A stretch of DNA of 64,000 nucleotides from JAHRAW01 sp965262585 (GTDB lineage Bacteria; Pseudomonadota; Gammaproteobacteria; Arenicellales; Poriferihabitantaceae), in contig OZ253546.1 in the NCBI GenBank assembly GCA_965262585.1, positions 2,537,701 to 2,601,700 on the forward strand, read 5' to 3'. The notes under the pieces are model-generated. The model did no database searches and was not told the DNA's origin. It saw only the letters and a program-made list of their open reading frames with translations. The position numbers and the translations under genes are program-made. Position 1 is the first letter of the stretch. Every line of letters begins with the position of its first letter. Of this stretch, positions 1-9,155 are shown one piece after another.

Positions 1-1598
1 CTCGCCGTTATTCCCGAATAAGGAGCGGCTGTGCCGACATGTTTCACTGGATTCCCGTGTCCCCCAAGTCGTTATCCCCGCTGTCGCGTGAATAACGACT
101 TGGGGCACGAGAATGACGATCTGGGAGTCCACATCCGCAAACAAGGAAAATCAAAAGTGCGTCATTCCCGAACGATAGAAAAATAGGACGCTTCAGCGTC
201 CATATTTTTCATCGTATCGGGAATCCAGAAGGCCAATAAGGAGTCGGATCTCGCCGAACACTGGATTCCCGCTTTCGCGAGAATGACGGCAAGAGGAGTC
301 GGCTGTCGCCGGCATGTTTCACTGGATTCCCGTGTCCCCAACTCGTCATCCCCGCTGTCGCGTGAATGACGAGTTGGGGCACGAGAATGACGAGTCTGGG
401 AGTCCACATCCGCAAACAAGGAAAATCAAAAGTGCGTCATTCCCGAACGATAGAAAAATAGGGAGCGCCAGCGACCATATTTTTCATCGTATCGGGAATC
501 CAGTAAAACAATCCGGCGACAGCCGCTCCTCGCCGTTATTCCCGAATAAGGAGCGGCTGTGCCGACATGTTGTACTGGATTCCCGTGTCCCCCAACTCGT
601 CATTCCCGCTGTCGCGGAAATAACGACTTGGCGGCACGAGAATGACGATCTGGGAGTCCACATCCGCAAACAAGGAAAATCAAAAGTGCGTCATTCTCGA
701 ACGATAGAAAAATAAGGAGCGCCAGCGACTATATTTTTCATCGTATCGGGAATCCAGAAGGCCAATAAGGAGTCGGATCTCGCCGAACACTGGATTCCCG
801 CTTTCGCGAGAATGACGGCAAGAGGAGTCGGCTGTCGCCGAACATGTTGTACTGGATTCCCGTGTCCCCAACTCGTCATCCCCGCTGTCGCGTGAATGAC
901 GAGTTGGGGCACGAGAATGACGACGCCCCGCCGTCATTCCCGAACGATAGAAAAATAGGACGCGCCAGCGACCATATTTTTCATCGTATCGGGAATCCAG
1001 TAAAACAATCCGGCGACAGCCGCTCCTCGCCGTTATTCCCGAATAAGGAGCGGCTATCGCCGGCATGTTTCACTGGATTCCCGTGTCCCCCAACTCGTCA
1101 TTCCCGCTGTCGCGGAAATAACGACTTGGCGGCACGAGAATGACGATCTGGGAGTCCACATCCGCAAACAAGGAAAATCAAAAGTGCGTCATTCCCGAAC
1201 GATAGAAAAATAGGACGCTTCAGCGTCCATATTTTTCATCGTATCGGGAATCCAGTAAAACAATCCGGCGACAGCCGCTCCTCGCCGTTATTCCCGAATA
1301 AGGAGCGGCTGTGCCGACATGTTTCACTGGATTCCCGTGTCCCCAACTCGTCATCCCCGCTGTCGCGTGAATGACGAGTTGGGGCACGAGAATGACGAGT
1401 CTGGGAGTCCTCATCCGCAAACAAGGAAAATCAAAAGTGCGTCATTCCCGAACGATAGAAAAATAGGACGCTTCAGCGACCATATTTTTCATCGTATCGG
1501 GAATCCAGAAGGCCAATAAGGAGTCGGATCTCGCCGAACACTGGATTCCCGCTTTCGCGAGAATGACGGCGTAGGGAGCGGCTATCGCCGGACATTAT
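1..1598. repeat. Palindromic repeat island 1
   Basis: No convincing gene is seen here; the short open frames are repeat read-through. The stretch is a mosaic of three palindromic modules. Module A (about 66 bp, six copies, near 163-228, 437-503, 690-756, 931-1000, 1189-1254 and 1441-1508) starts ATTCCCGAACGATAG and ends CGTATCGGGAAT; its two halves are imperfect inverted repeats around a variable centre, in some copies GGACGCTTCAGCGTCC. Module B pairs ATTCCCGTGTCCCC with GGGGCACGAGAATGAC around a second inner palindrome. Module C is ATTCCCGCTTTCGCGAGAAT, which has the shape of a Neisseria dRS3 repeat. The island ends just before the rpsP promoter. Confidence 0.9.
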
Positions 1599-1630
1599 TA
1601 TGGAAAACATCGGTTTTGCCGGTTTGGTTA

Positions 1631-1639
1631 TGCTAAAAT
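1631..1639 (+). promoter_or_regulatory. Probable extended -10 promoter of the rpsP operon
   Basis: TGCTAAAAT is an extended -10 (TGn followed by TAAAAT) 40 bases before the rpsP start codon. No good -35 hexamer is seen at the usual distance, which is normal for extended -10 promoters. It lies just downstream of the repeat island, so the operon does not depend on sequence inside the island. Confidence 0.45.
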
Positions 1640-1678
1640 CCCTACTTGAAATTCAGCATTAGCGCGGAGAAAAGCAAC

Positions 1679-1945
1679 ATGGTAATTATTCGTTTGTCTC
1701 GGGGTGGCTCTAAGAAGCGGCCGTTTTATTCTATTTTGGTGGCGGATCAACGCCGGTCGTTGCGTGGGCGGTTCATTGAGCGGGTGGGGTTTTATAACCC
1801 TCTGGCTTGCGGGGGCGAGGAAAAATTGCGTATCAATGCCCCCCGTATGGAGCATTGGATCAGCCGTGGTGCGCAGCCTAGTGAGCGGGTGGCGCATTTG
1901 TATAAGCAATCTCAGAAAGCGGGGGAATCTCCGGCGGCGGCTTGA
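1679..1945 (+). CDS. rpsP: 30S ribosomal protein S16
   Basis: Small-subunit ribosomal protein of 88 residues, typical length, opening MVIIRLSRGGSKKRPFY, which is characteristic of S16. It binds 16S rRNA and helps assemble the 30S subunit. The ATG at 1679 is chosen over an upstream in-frame start because a GGAG ribosome-binding site precedes it at the right distance and the S16 family begins at this residue. It is the first gene of rpsP-rimM-trmD-rplS, an order conserved across proteobacteria. Only nine bases separate it from rimM, so the two are surely co-transcribed. Confidence 0.96.
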   Translation: MVIIRLSRGGSKKRPFYSILVADQRRSLRGRFIERVGFYNPLACGGEEKLRINAPRMEHWISRGAQPSERVAHLYKQSQKAGESPAAA

Positions 1946-1954
1946 TCGCCGAAC

Positions 1955-2539
1955 TTGACCGACTTGCCCCGCTTGGCACAACGCCATTCCGTTGGCGGTG
2001 AAAATCAGTTGCCGGTGGTCGTGGGTAAAATCGGTGCGCCCAGTGGCTTGAAGGGTTGGTTTAATGTGTATTCCCACACTCGTCCGGCGGCGAAGATTTT
2101 GGAGTATGACCGATGGTTGCTGGCAAATCGCCCCGATGCGGATGAATGGATGGCGGTGGCGGTGGCGTCTGTCCGGCAGCAGTCCGAAAAATTGCGGGCA
2201 AAACTTGCCGGGGTGGATGATCGAAACGGTGCGGATGGTTTGGTGGGGAAATGGATCGCCGTTGATCCATCTCAACTCGCGCAACTGCCCAAAGGCGAGT
2301 ATTATTGGAGCGATCTGACCGGCCTTTCGGTGGTCGATCAAGATGGCGTGGAATTGGGGATCGTTGATCACCTTGTCGAGACCGGCGCCAATGATGTGCT
2401 GGTGGTGCGGCATCCCGGCGTGGAGAATGATTCGACAGACGGCGCAGATGAACACCTGCTGCCCTGGTCGCCGGATGTGATTATTGAGGTAGACCTTGAA
2501 GGCGGGCGCATTCGGGTGAACTGGCATCCGCACGAGTAG
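1955..2539 (+). CDS. rimM: Ribosome maturation factor RimM
   Basis: Accessory factor for late maturation of the 30S head, working with S19. The N-terminal beta-barrel starts near residue 20 (VVVGKIGAPSGLKGWFNV), and the C-terminal PRC-barrel includes the 'KGEYYWSDLTGL' segment, as in the family. Length is 194 residues, slightly long. The start drawn is TTG at 1955 with a weak ribosome-binding site; further in-frame TTG codons at 1964, 1973 and 2009 are possible, so the first 18 residues are uncertain. Position between rpsP and trmD supports the call. Confidence 0.93.
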   Translation: MTDLPRLAQRHSVGGENQLPVVVGKIGAPSGLKGWFNVYSHTRPAAKILEYDRWLLANRPDADEWMAVAVASVRQQSEKLRAKLAGVDDRNGADGLVGKWIAVDPSQLAQLPKGEYYWSDLTGLSVVDQDGVELGIVDHLVETGANDVLVVRHPGVENDSTDGADEHLLPWSPDVIIEVDLEGGRIRVNWHPHE

Positions 2540-2569
2540 TCGGCGGCGCAATAAAGTGAGGACGGACGG

Positions 2570-3307
2570 GTGAAACTGGCGGTGGTAACGATATTCCCGC
2601 AAATGTTTGATGCGGTGATAGAAAACGGCATTTCCGCGCGGGCGTTGGACAAGGGCGCGTTGAAGGTAAAGTTGTGGAATCCGCGGGATTTCACCGAAGA
2701 TCGGCATCGCACGGTGGACGACCGCCCCTACGGCGGCGGTGCGGGTATGTTGTTAAACCCGGAGCCACTGGCGCGGGCTATCGATGCCGCGAAACAGGAA
2801 AATCACGGCCCGGTGGTGTATCTTTCACCTCAGGGCGAGCAACTGAATCAGAAGTTGCTGGCGGAATTGGCGGTTTTGCCGGCGTTGATATTGCTGGCGG
2901 GACGCTACGAAGGCATTGACGAACGTATTGTAGAAAGCCGGGTGGATCGAGAAATTTCCGCCGGTGATTATGTGCTGGCCGGGGGCGAGTTGGTGGCGAT
3001 GTTGCTGTTGGAAGGCATCGCGCGCTTGTTGCCCGGCGTGTTGGGCAATGACGAATCGGCGGCGCAGGATTCCTTTGCGGATGCATTGCTGGATTATCCG
3101 CATTACACCCGCCCCGAGGTGTTTGAAGGGCGGGCGGTGCCCGAAGTATTGTTGAGCGGCAACCACGGCGCGATCCGCAGATGGCGTCTGATGCAGGCCC
3201 TGGGGCGAACTGAAGAACGCCGGCCGGATTTGCTTGCCGGGCGTGAACTGGATCGTGAGCAGAGTGAGTTATTGAAAGCGTATCAATCGGAGCAAGGCGA
3301 TGAGTAA
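2570..3307 (+). CDS. trmD: tRNA (guanine-N1)-methyltransferase
   Basis: Methylates G37 of tRNAs with S-adenosylmethionine, preventing +1 frameshifting. The 245-residue product has the SPOUT/TrmD knot motifs: RPYGGGAGML near residue 55, LLAGRYEGIDERI near 110 and SAGDYVLAGGELVAM near 134. The start is GTG at 2570 with a GAGGACGG ribosome-binding site. Its 3' end overlaps the rplS start by eight bases, implying translational coupling. Confidence 0.96.
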   Translation: MKLAVVTIFPQMFDAVIENGISARALDKGALKVKLWNPRDFTEDRHRTVDDRPYGGGAGMLLNPEPLARAIDAAKQENHGPVVYLSPQGEQLNQKLLAELAVLPALILLAGRYEGIDERIVESRVDREISAGDYVLAGGELVAMLLLEGIARLLPGVLGNDESAAQDSFADALLDYPHYTRPEVFEGRAVPEVLLSGNHGAIRRWRLMQALGRTEERRPDLLAGRELDREQSELLKAYQSEQGDE

Positions 3308-3650
3308 CATTATTGATTTACTGGAAAGCGAACAACTGAAAGAAGACGTGCCCGAATTTAATCCGGGGGACAGCGTGCGGGTTCAAGTGCGCGTTAAGGA
3401 AGGCAGCCGTGAGCGGCTTCAAGCCTATGAGGGCGTGGTGCTGGCGAAGAAAAATCGCGGGCTTAATTCCTCTTTCACGGTGCGGAAAATGACCGGCGGC
3501 GAAGGTGTCGAGCGGGTATTCCAAACCCACAGCCCGCTGATTGGGGCGATTGAAGTGGTGCGCCGTGGCGATGTTCGGCGTGCCAAACTATATTACCTGC
3601 GAGAGCGAACCGGTAAAGCGGCGCGCATCAAGGAGAAAATTCGCGGGTAA
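3300..3650 (+). CDS. rplS: 50S ribosomal protein L19
   Basis: Large-subunit protein at the 30S-50S interface, 116 residues. Family landmarks include FNPGDSVRVQVRVKEG, the segment YEGVVLAKKNRGLNSSFTVR, and the C-terminal RRAKLYYLRERTGKAARIKE. The ATG overlaps the end of trmD. It is the last gene of the rpsP operon; a short hairpin follows within ten bases. Confidence 0.96.
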   Translation: MSNIIDLLESEQLKEDVPEFNPGDSVRVQVRVKEGSRERLQAYEGVVLAKKNRGLNSSFTVRKMTGGEGVERVFQTHSPLIGAIEVVRRGDVRRAKLYYLRERTGKAARIKEKIRG

Positions 3651-3655
3651 TCCGG

Positions 3656-3671
3656 GGGAGAATTTTCTCCC
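3656..3671 (+). terminator. Short hairpin after rplS, possible weak terminator
   Basis: GGGAGA and TCTCCC form a 6-bp stem with a 4-base loop directly after the rplS stop. No U-run follows, so it is not a convincing intrinsic terminator; it could be an attenuator or mRNA-end stabiliser. Confidence 0.25.
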
Positions 3672-3694
3672 GTGCATCGTTGATAGTGGCGCGC

Positions 3695-5575
3695 ATGCCA
3701 ACCGAAAGCGTGAAACGAAAGAACGATCTTCTTTCGTTGCCCCTGCGCGCCGTGGTATGGGGCGCGATGCTATTTTTCGGTGTTATCGTCACCGGCTTGG
3801 CGCAGGTCGTCGAGCCCGATGCCGAGACTAATACCGACAAAACCACAACCCCGGAACTAATTCGCGTACAAAATCTGGTGCGCGCCAATGTGCTCGGCCT
3901 CGCTCAAGAAATACTGGAAACTCGCGGACCAGCGATAGAGAAAAAACCAAGCCATGAATGGCAACAATGGGAACGGCAATTATGGGCCCTGTATCGCGTA
4001 CAAGGCAAATGGCAAAAGTTATACGAACGCATCGACCAACTGCCGCCGAACCTTCCGGACGCTATCCGCCGGGAATCTCAGTTGCTAGCCATCAAATCCC
4101 TGACCGCCTTGCAACGAGGAAGCGCGGCGCGACATCTCATCCGAAGCCAACTGCTGGTGGCGGATGAATCCCAGCCGCACAAACGCCGCTTGCGACAGGC
4201 GTTGATTGCCACCTATCTTGCCGACGACCTGCTGCCCGAAGCGCGCATCGCCATGCAACATTTTCGCATGGACTACGGCGCCGGTGAAACGGAATGGCTG
4301 CTACTCAGCGCCGGTGTGTTGCTTCGCTCCAATAATCCCAACGCCGCCGTCAACCTACTCGCGCCCCTCAACCAGCCATCTGCGCGATTGCTGCGTTTAT
4401 ATGCCCGCCTCGGCAACCGCAGCCTAACGCCGGATGAGGTCATTACCCGCGCCCTGGAATTTCGCGCCTTGCCACAAAGCGCATCCTTGGAACGCCACAT
4501 TCTGGCACTGACCGCTCAAGCAAACATCGCCGCAGGTAAATTCTACCCGCTTGCCGAGGTGCTGGAAGAATATCTGCTGGCACCGCCGCCCTCAGACCCC
4601 GGTTTGAACCGGGTTTACCCGCAGTTTACGGCGGACGACTTGTTGAATGTATACGCGAGAATTGCCGAAGAGGAAGCCAATCTGGTCGGCCTGCTGGTCG
4701 GCGAGGAACAACGTTGGTTCGACCACGCCCGGCAACTTCCGCCGGAGTCCGCAGTGGCGCGCAGGTCGCTGTTTGCTCATCTGGCAGTTACCGCCCAAGA
4801 CCCGGCACTTCGCCGCAACTCGGTGGACGGCTATGTCGATGCCTTAATCGACATTCGACGCACGGCATTGATTGAACGTTTGTTCGGCGCGGATACCCGC
4901 CTCGGCGCATTATCCCTCGGCGGCCAAACCGGATTGCGCCTGTCGGCTTTGGCACTCGACAATAGCGATTTCAAATTGGCCGCCGAAGCCAACGCCACCC
5001 TCTCGGAACTTCCCGCCGGAGTGGAGCGCACCGACTGGCTATTGCAAGCCGCCCGCATTGACATCTTCGCCGGTAGACACCGCCGGGGCGCCGCCAAACT
5101 GACGGAGTGGATCGAGTTCTTCGATGCTCTAGACGCGGCGCAAACCGACGCCGTCCTGCAGCCGATTTTTGACCTGCAAACCGTGGGGCGGCACGCATTG
5201 GCGTTGGAATTACTACGGCAAGTGGATGCGCGCGCGCCAACTGGAAAACATCGGCGCGAAATCGCCTACTGGCTGGCGGAGTCTTATCAAGGCAACGACC
5301 AATACCATACCGCCGCGGATTGGTTTTTGCATTCCGCATTGTTGCAGGACGATGGTTTTGATCGGTGGGGTAAAGCGGCACGTTTTCGCGCCGCCGAAGC
5401 ACTCATGGACGGGCAACTTTTTGCAGACGCCCGGCGGTTATTCGAAGACCTGCTGACCGCCGCCGATTCGGATGCCAGCCGTAGTGCCTTGAAACAAAAA
5501 TTACAGCAATTATGGTTACTGGAATCGAGCCCGCAACATCATCCGACACCGACACCGACACCGACACCGGAATGA
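3695..5575 (+). CDS. Exported TPR-like hypothetical protein
   Basis: A protein of about 626 residues that I cannot assign to a named family. The N-terminus from ATG 3695 has basic residues followed by a hydrophobic stretch (AVVWGAMLFFGVIVTGLAQV), which fits a signal peptide or anchor. The rest is rich in Ala/Leu helices with repeated patterns such as 'LARxxLxxGNxxxAxxxL', typical of tetratricopeptide-like solenoids. The C-terminus ends in a low-complexity Pro-Thr tail encoded by a hexanucleotide repeat. Its stop overlaps the xerD start (ATGA), so the two are likely translated together. A TTG at 3680 is the alternative start. A periplasmic scaffold role is only an inference. Confidence 0.6.
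   Translation: MPTESVKRKNDLLSLPLRAVVWGAMLFFGVIVTGLAQVVEPDAETNTDKTTTPELIRVQNLVRANVLGLAQEILETRGPAIEKKPSHEWQQWERQLWALYRVQGKWQKLYERIDQLPPNLPDAIRRESQLLAIKSLTALQRGSAARHLIRSQLLVADESQPHKRRLRQALIATYLADDLLPEARIAMQHFRMDYGAGETEWLLLSAGVLLRSNNPNAAVNLLAPLNQPSARLLRLYARLGNRSLTPDEVITRALEFRALPQSASLERHILALTAQANIAAGKFYPLAEVLEEYLLAPPPSDPGLNRVYPQFTADDLLNVYARIAEEEANLVGLLVGEEQRWFDHARQLPPESAVARRSLFAHLAVTAQDPALRRNSVDGYVDALIDIRRTALIERLFGADTRLGALSLGGQTGLRLSALALDNSDFKLAAEANATLSELPAGVERTDWLLQAARIDIFAGRHRRGAAKLTEWIEFFDALDAAQTDAVLQPIFDLQTVGRHALALELLRQVDARAPTGKHRREIAYWLAESYQGNDQYHTAADWFLHSALLQDDGFDRWGKAARFRAAEALMDGQLFADARRLFEDLLTAADSDASRSALKQKLQQLWLLESSPQHHPTPTPTPTPE
5543..5566 (+). repeat. Hexanucleotide CCGACA x4
   Basis: Four perfect tandem copies of CCGACA at the extreme 3' end of the TPR-like gene, coding alternating Pro-Thr in that frame. 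Because the unit is six bases, copy-number changes lengthen or shorten the tail without shifting frame. Confidence 0.85.
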
Positions 5576-6483
5576 CCGACACCCCGCAAGCACCCGACGA
5601 TGATAACCGGCGGGTGGATGAGTTCCTCGATGCGGTGTGGCTTCAAGCAGGGTTGAGCAACAACACGCTGTCGGCTTACCGCAGCGACCTTGCGAAATTC
5701 GTTCACTGGATCCACCATCAAGGCAGTTCACTGACTACCGTGGATACGCGGCTGGTGCAAACCTATTTGAGCGAACATCTGCATAATTATTCCAACCGCA
5801 CCGCCGCTCGATCCTTATCCACGCTAAAACGCTTTTATCGCCACGCCATGATCGGCGGGATGATTGACGCCAATCCTTGTGCTGAAGTCGCGGCGCCTGC
5901 GATTGGTAAATCCCTGCCCAAAACCATCTCCGAATCCGAAGTCGAACGCCTCATCAACGCCCCGGACACCACCACCGACCTCGGCCAACGCGACCGCGCC
6001 ATGCTCGAAATTTTATACGCCACCGGCTTCCGCGCCAGCGAAGTGGTCACGCTGGAATTGAACCAACTGGATTTGGTTGCCGGGATATGCCGCGCCGTGG
6101 GCAAGGGCGACAAGGAGCGGCTGGTGCCGCTGGGCGAACCGGCGATGGATTGGTTGCAACGTTATCTGGACGCGTCTCGCGGTAATTTGATGGGGCAAAA
6201 GCAAAGCGCGGCGGTATTCGTCACCAAACGCGGCAGTTCCATGACCCGTCAAGCGTTGTGGGGCAATATCCGCCGATACGCGCTCATCGCCGACATCCGA
6301 AAACCCCTGTCCCCGCACACATTGCGCCACGCTTTCGCCACCCATCTGCTCAACCACGGCGCCGATCTTCGCAGCGTGCAAATGCTGCTGGGGCATTCCA
6401 GTTTGTCCACCACGCAGATTTACACCCATGTCGCCGGGGAAAGACTAAAATCCTTACACCAGCGGCATCATCCCAGAGGCTAG
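5572..6483 (+). CDS. xerD: Tyrosine recombinase XerD
   Basis: Site-specific recombinase that with XerC resolves chromosome dimers at dif. The 303-residue product has the N-terminal SAM-like core-binding domain (LSNNTLSAYRSDLAKFVHW) and the C-terminal catalytic domain. Visible catalytic residues are Arg in 'YATGFRASEVVTL', the His-x-x-Arg pair in 'SPHTLRHAFATHLL', His in 'LGHSSLSTTQ' and the nucleophile Tyr in 'IYTHV'. The start is the ATG that overlaps the previous stop; an upstream in-frame GTG would add 20 residues of repeat-encoded Asp-Thr. XerD is preferred over XerC from overall length and motif wording, but the two are close paralogues. Confidence 0.88.
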   Translation: MTDTPQAPDDDNRRVDEFLDAVWLQAGLSNNTLSAYRSDLAKFVHWIHHQGSSLTTVDTRLVQTYLSEHLHNYSNRTAARSLSTLKRFYRHAMIGGMIDANPCAEVAAPAIGKSLPKTISESEVERLINAPDTTTDLGQRDRAMLEILYATGFRASEVVTLELNQLDLVAGICRAVGKGDKERLVPLGEPAMDWLQRYLDASRGNLMGQKQSAAVFVTKRGSSMTRQALWGNIRRYALIADIRKPLSPHTLRHAFATHLLNHGADLRSVQMLLGHSSLSTTQIYTHVAGERLKSLHQRHHPRG

Positions 6484-6607
6484 GGCTATAATTCCGGAGC
6501 ACCACGAATCCGCGCAACCTGCCGGTGACCTTTCCGGCAGCGAATCGGAACTCCATGAGGCGTGTCGCTGGGTTATCGCGCACTGCCGTGCCGATGCCGG
6601 GGAAGCA

Positions 6608-8401
6608 TTGCAAACCGGAATGGAGACGGTGGAACTTATCAGGCCACTGGGGATGGATGCACCGGGGTTGCTTGCCGGTCTGTTGCAGCCCCTGTTGCCG
6701 GTGAATGAAAAAGAACAGGCATTACTCACCGAACGTTTCGGCACATTGACCCTCGCCCTGTTACAAGACGCCGCACGGATGCGACAACTTTCCGAGTTGT
6801 CCCGACACCCCGCTTCATCCAGACGCACCAACCCGCAAGTCAACGAAGAAAACTTGCGCAAATTGTTGATTGCGATGGTGGACGACATTCGCGTGGTGCT
6901 CATCGAACTGGCGCGCCATTTGGTTATGTTGCGGCGGCACCGACAAGAAACTTTGGAAACTCGAAAAGAACTCGGACGCATAACCCTAGAGGTATACGCA
7001 CCGCTGGCTAATCGTCTCGGAGTCGGGCATATAAAATGGCAGTTGGAAGACCACGCACTGCGCTGTCTGGAAGCCGATGACTACCATCGCTTGGCGGCGG
7101 CACTGGATGAAAAACGGGCGTTGCGGGAACAATACATCGGCGAATTTCTCACCGCCGTGCAAGGCGCGTTGGAAGATGCGGGCATTGTCGGTGAGGTTCA
7201 CGGGCGGCCCAAACACCTCTACAGCATCTGGAAAAAAATGCGCATCAAAGGGCTGGCGTTGGAAAATCTTCGCGACATTCGCGCGCTACGAATTCTGGTG
7301 GACAGCGTGGCCGATTGTTATTCGGCATTGGCGGCGGTGCATACTCGTTGGCGACCTTTGCCCGGCGAATTCGACGACTACATCGCCACCCCCAAAGCCA
7401 ACGGCTACCGCTCCATTCACACCGTAGTCGCCGGACCCGAAGACAAAACCGTGGAAGTACAAATTCGCACCCGCGAGATGCACCGACAGAGCGAACTCGG
7501 CGGCGCCGCACACTGGCGTTACAAAGAAAAAATTCGCGCCGATGACAACATCGACCACAAAGTAGTGCGGTTGCGGCAGTTGCTGGAATGGAAAGAGGAA
7601 CTGCGGGACGCTGGCACGCTGGCGGAAGAACCTACGGGCGGAGTCGCCGAACGAGTGTATGTGTTCACTCCCAAAGGCATGGTGATCGATTTGCCCGGCG
7701 GTTCAACCCCCATCGATTTCGCCTACGCGATTCACACCGAAATAGGACATTGCATTCGCGGCGCGCGGGTCAACGGCAAAATGACGCCCCTCGGCCAGCC
7801 ACTGGAAACCGGCGATCAAGTTCACATCCAAACCGTCAAAGGCGGACATCCAAGCCGCGACTGGCTACGCAGCAACCTCGCCCGCACCCGCCGCGCCCGC
7901 AGCCGCATAGCGCACTGGTTCAAGCGCGCCGACTACCACCAACACCTAGCCGAAGGACGCGGCATGCTCGAACGCGAACTGGCGCGCCTCGGCCTAGAGG
8001 CTTTAAGTTACGACAAAATCGCACGCAACACGCACTTTCATAAAACCGACCACCTACTCGCCGCCATCGGCGCCGGAGATTTCAAATTATCCAAAGCACT
8101 CGCCCCATTCCGCCGCCCCGCACCACCAACTAAATCCCCGCGCCTTCGTGAGCCTACCGGTGCCAGCACCAACGCAAACCATCCCAGCAATTTCAGCGTC
8201 AGCGGAGTCGGCAATCTATTAACCCACCTAGCCCGCTGCTGCAACCCCATCCCCGGCGACCCCATCATCGGCTTCATAACCGCCGGCCGCGGAATAAGCA
8301 TCCACCAACAAACCTGCCACAACATCAAAAACCTCCCCCCCCACCGCCACACCCGCCTAGTCGAAGTGCAATGGGAAACAAGAATAAAGGGGTCAGTGTG
8401 A
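6608..8401 (+). CDS. relA: (p)ppGpp synthetase RelA, 3'-truncated
   Basis: Stringent-response synthetase of 597 residues as drawn, against about 740 for RelA. Order: degenerate N-terminal HD region without an HDxxED motif; synthetase domain (GRPKHLYSIWKKM, EFDDYIATPKANGYRSIHTV, EVQIRTREMHRQSELGGAAH); TGS domain (VYVFTPKGMVIDLPGGSTP); zinc-finger/CC domain (HLARCCNPIPGDPIIGF). The C-terminal ACT/RRM domain is missing: the last five codons lie inside a palindromic element starting at 8382 that supplies the stop. At the 5' end, RelA-like coding (for example ELHEACRWVIAHC) runs upstream to about 6490, but there is no ATG, GTG or TTG there; only ATT or ATA would serve. The gene should still make ppGpp, but ribosome-dependent control is likely altered. 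Confidence 0.88.
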   Translation: MQTGMETVELIRPLGMDAPGLLAGLLQPLLPVNEKEQALLTERFGTLTLALLQDAARMRQLSELSRHPASSRRTNPQVNEENLRKLLIAMVDDIRVVLIELARHLVMLRRHRQETLETRKELGRITLEVYAPLANRLGVGHIKWQLEDHALRCLEADDYHRLAAALDEKRALREQYIGEFLTAVQGALEDAGIVGEVHGRPKHLYSIWKKMRIKGLALENLRDIRALRILVDSVADCYSALAAVHTRWRPLPGEFDDYIATPKANGYRSIHTVVAGPEDKTVEVQIRTREMHRQSELGGAAHWRYKEKIRADDNIDHKVVRLRQLLEWKEELRDAGTLAEEPTGGVAERVYVFTPKGMVIDLPGGSTPIDFAYAIHTEIGHCIRGARVNGKMTPLGQPLETGDQVHIQTVKGGHPSRDWLRSNLARTRRARSRIAHWFKRADYHQHLAEGRGMLERELARLGLEALSYDKIARNTHFHKTDHLLAAIGAGDFKLSKALAPFRRPAPPTKSPRLREPTGASTNANHPSNFSVSGVGNLLTHLARCCNPIPGDPIIGFITAGRGISIHQQTCHNIKNLPPHRHTRLVEVQWETRIKGSV

Positions 8402-8465
8402 ATTAAGTTGATTACACGGCCGGGAAGTGATGGGGTTTATCTAATTCACACTGACCCCTTTATTC
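8382..8465. repeat. 84-bp inverted-repeat element, copy 1
   Basis: Perfect 24-bp terminal inverted repeats (8382-8405 and 8442-8465), the left arm starting GAATAAAGGGGTCAGTGTGA, flank a 36-bp centre. Its left arm provides the last codons and the stop of relA. It encodes no protein, so it is a MITE or REP-like element that would need a transposase in trans; none is in the window. Confidence 0.9.
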
Positions 8466-8767
8466 CATCCGCAAACAAGGAAAATCAAAATTACGTCATT
8501 CTCGAACGATAGAAAAATAGGACGCTTCAGCGTCCATATTTTTCATCGTATCGGGAATCCAGAAAGCCAATAATGAGTCGGATCTCGCCGCACATGTTGT
8601 ACTGGATTCCCGCTTTCGCGAGAATAACGGCCTGGGGAGTCGGCTATCGCCGGCATGTTTTACTGGATTCCCGTGTCCCCCAACTCGTCATTCCCGCTGT
8701 CGCGGAAATAACGACTTGGCGGCACGAGAATGACGGCGTAGGGAGCGGCTATCGCCGGACATGTTGA

Positions 8768-8851
8768 GAATAAAGGGGTCAGTGTGAATTAAATTGATTA
8801 TACGGCCGGGAAGGATAGGGGTTTATCTAATTCACACTGACCCCTTTATTC
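8768..8851. repeat. 84-bp inverted-repeat element, copy 2
   Basis: Same 24-bp perfect terminal inverted repeats as the copy at 8382 (arms 8768-8791 and 8828-8851), with a few differences in the centre. It is followed by CATCCGCAAAC and module A, like the other copies. Confidence 0.9.
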
Positions 8852-9155
8852 CATCCGCAAACGAGGAAAATCAAAAGTGCGTCATTCCCGAACGATAGAA
8901 AAATAAGGAGCGCCAGCGACTATATTTTTCATCGTATCGGGAATCCAGAAAGCCAAATAAGGAGTCGGCTATCGCCGAACATGTTGTACTGGATTCCCGC
9001 TTTCGCGAGAATGACGGGCATAGGGAGTCGGCTATCGCCGGCATGTTTTACTGGATTCCCGTGTCCCCCAACTCGTCATTCCCGCTGTCGCGGAAATAAC
9101 GACTTGGCGGCACGAGAATGACGGCGTAGGGAGCGGCTATCGCCGGACATGTTGA

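Noticed and set aside
314..715. Short open frames inside the repeat islands (for example 133 codons here)
   Set aside because: They consist wholly of palindromic modules and recur in every island; this is read-through, not genes.
1..1598. CRISPR-like repetition
   Set aside because: Units are palindromic, variable in order and spacing, and the stretches between them are also repeats. There are no unique spacers and no cas genes.
1628..2707. 359-codon minus-strand frame opposite rpsP, rimM and trmD
   Set aside because: Antisense to three conserved genes; its His/Arg/Pro-rich translation is typical of a codon-bias shadow.
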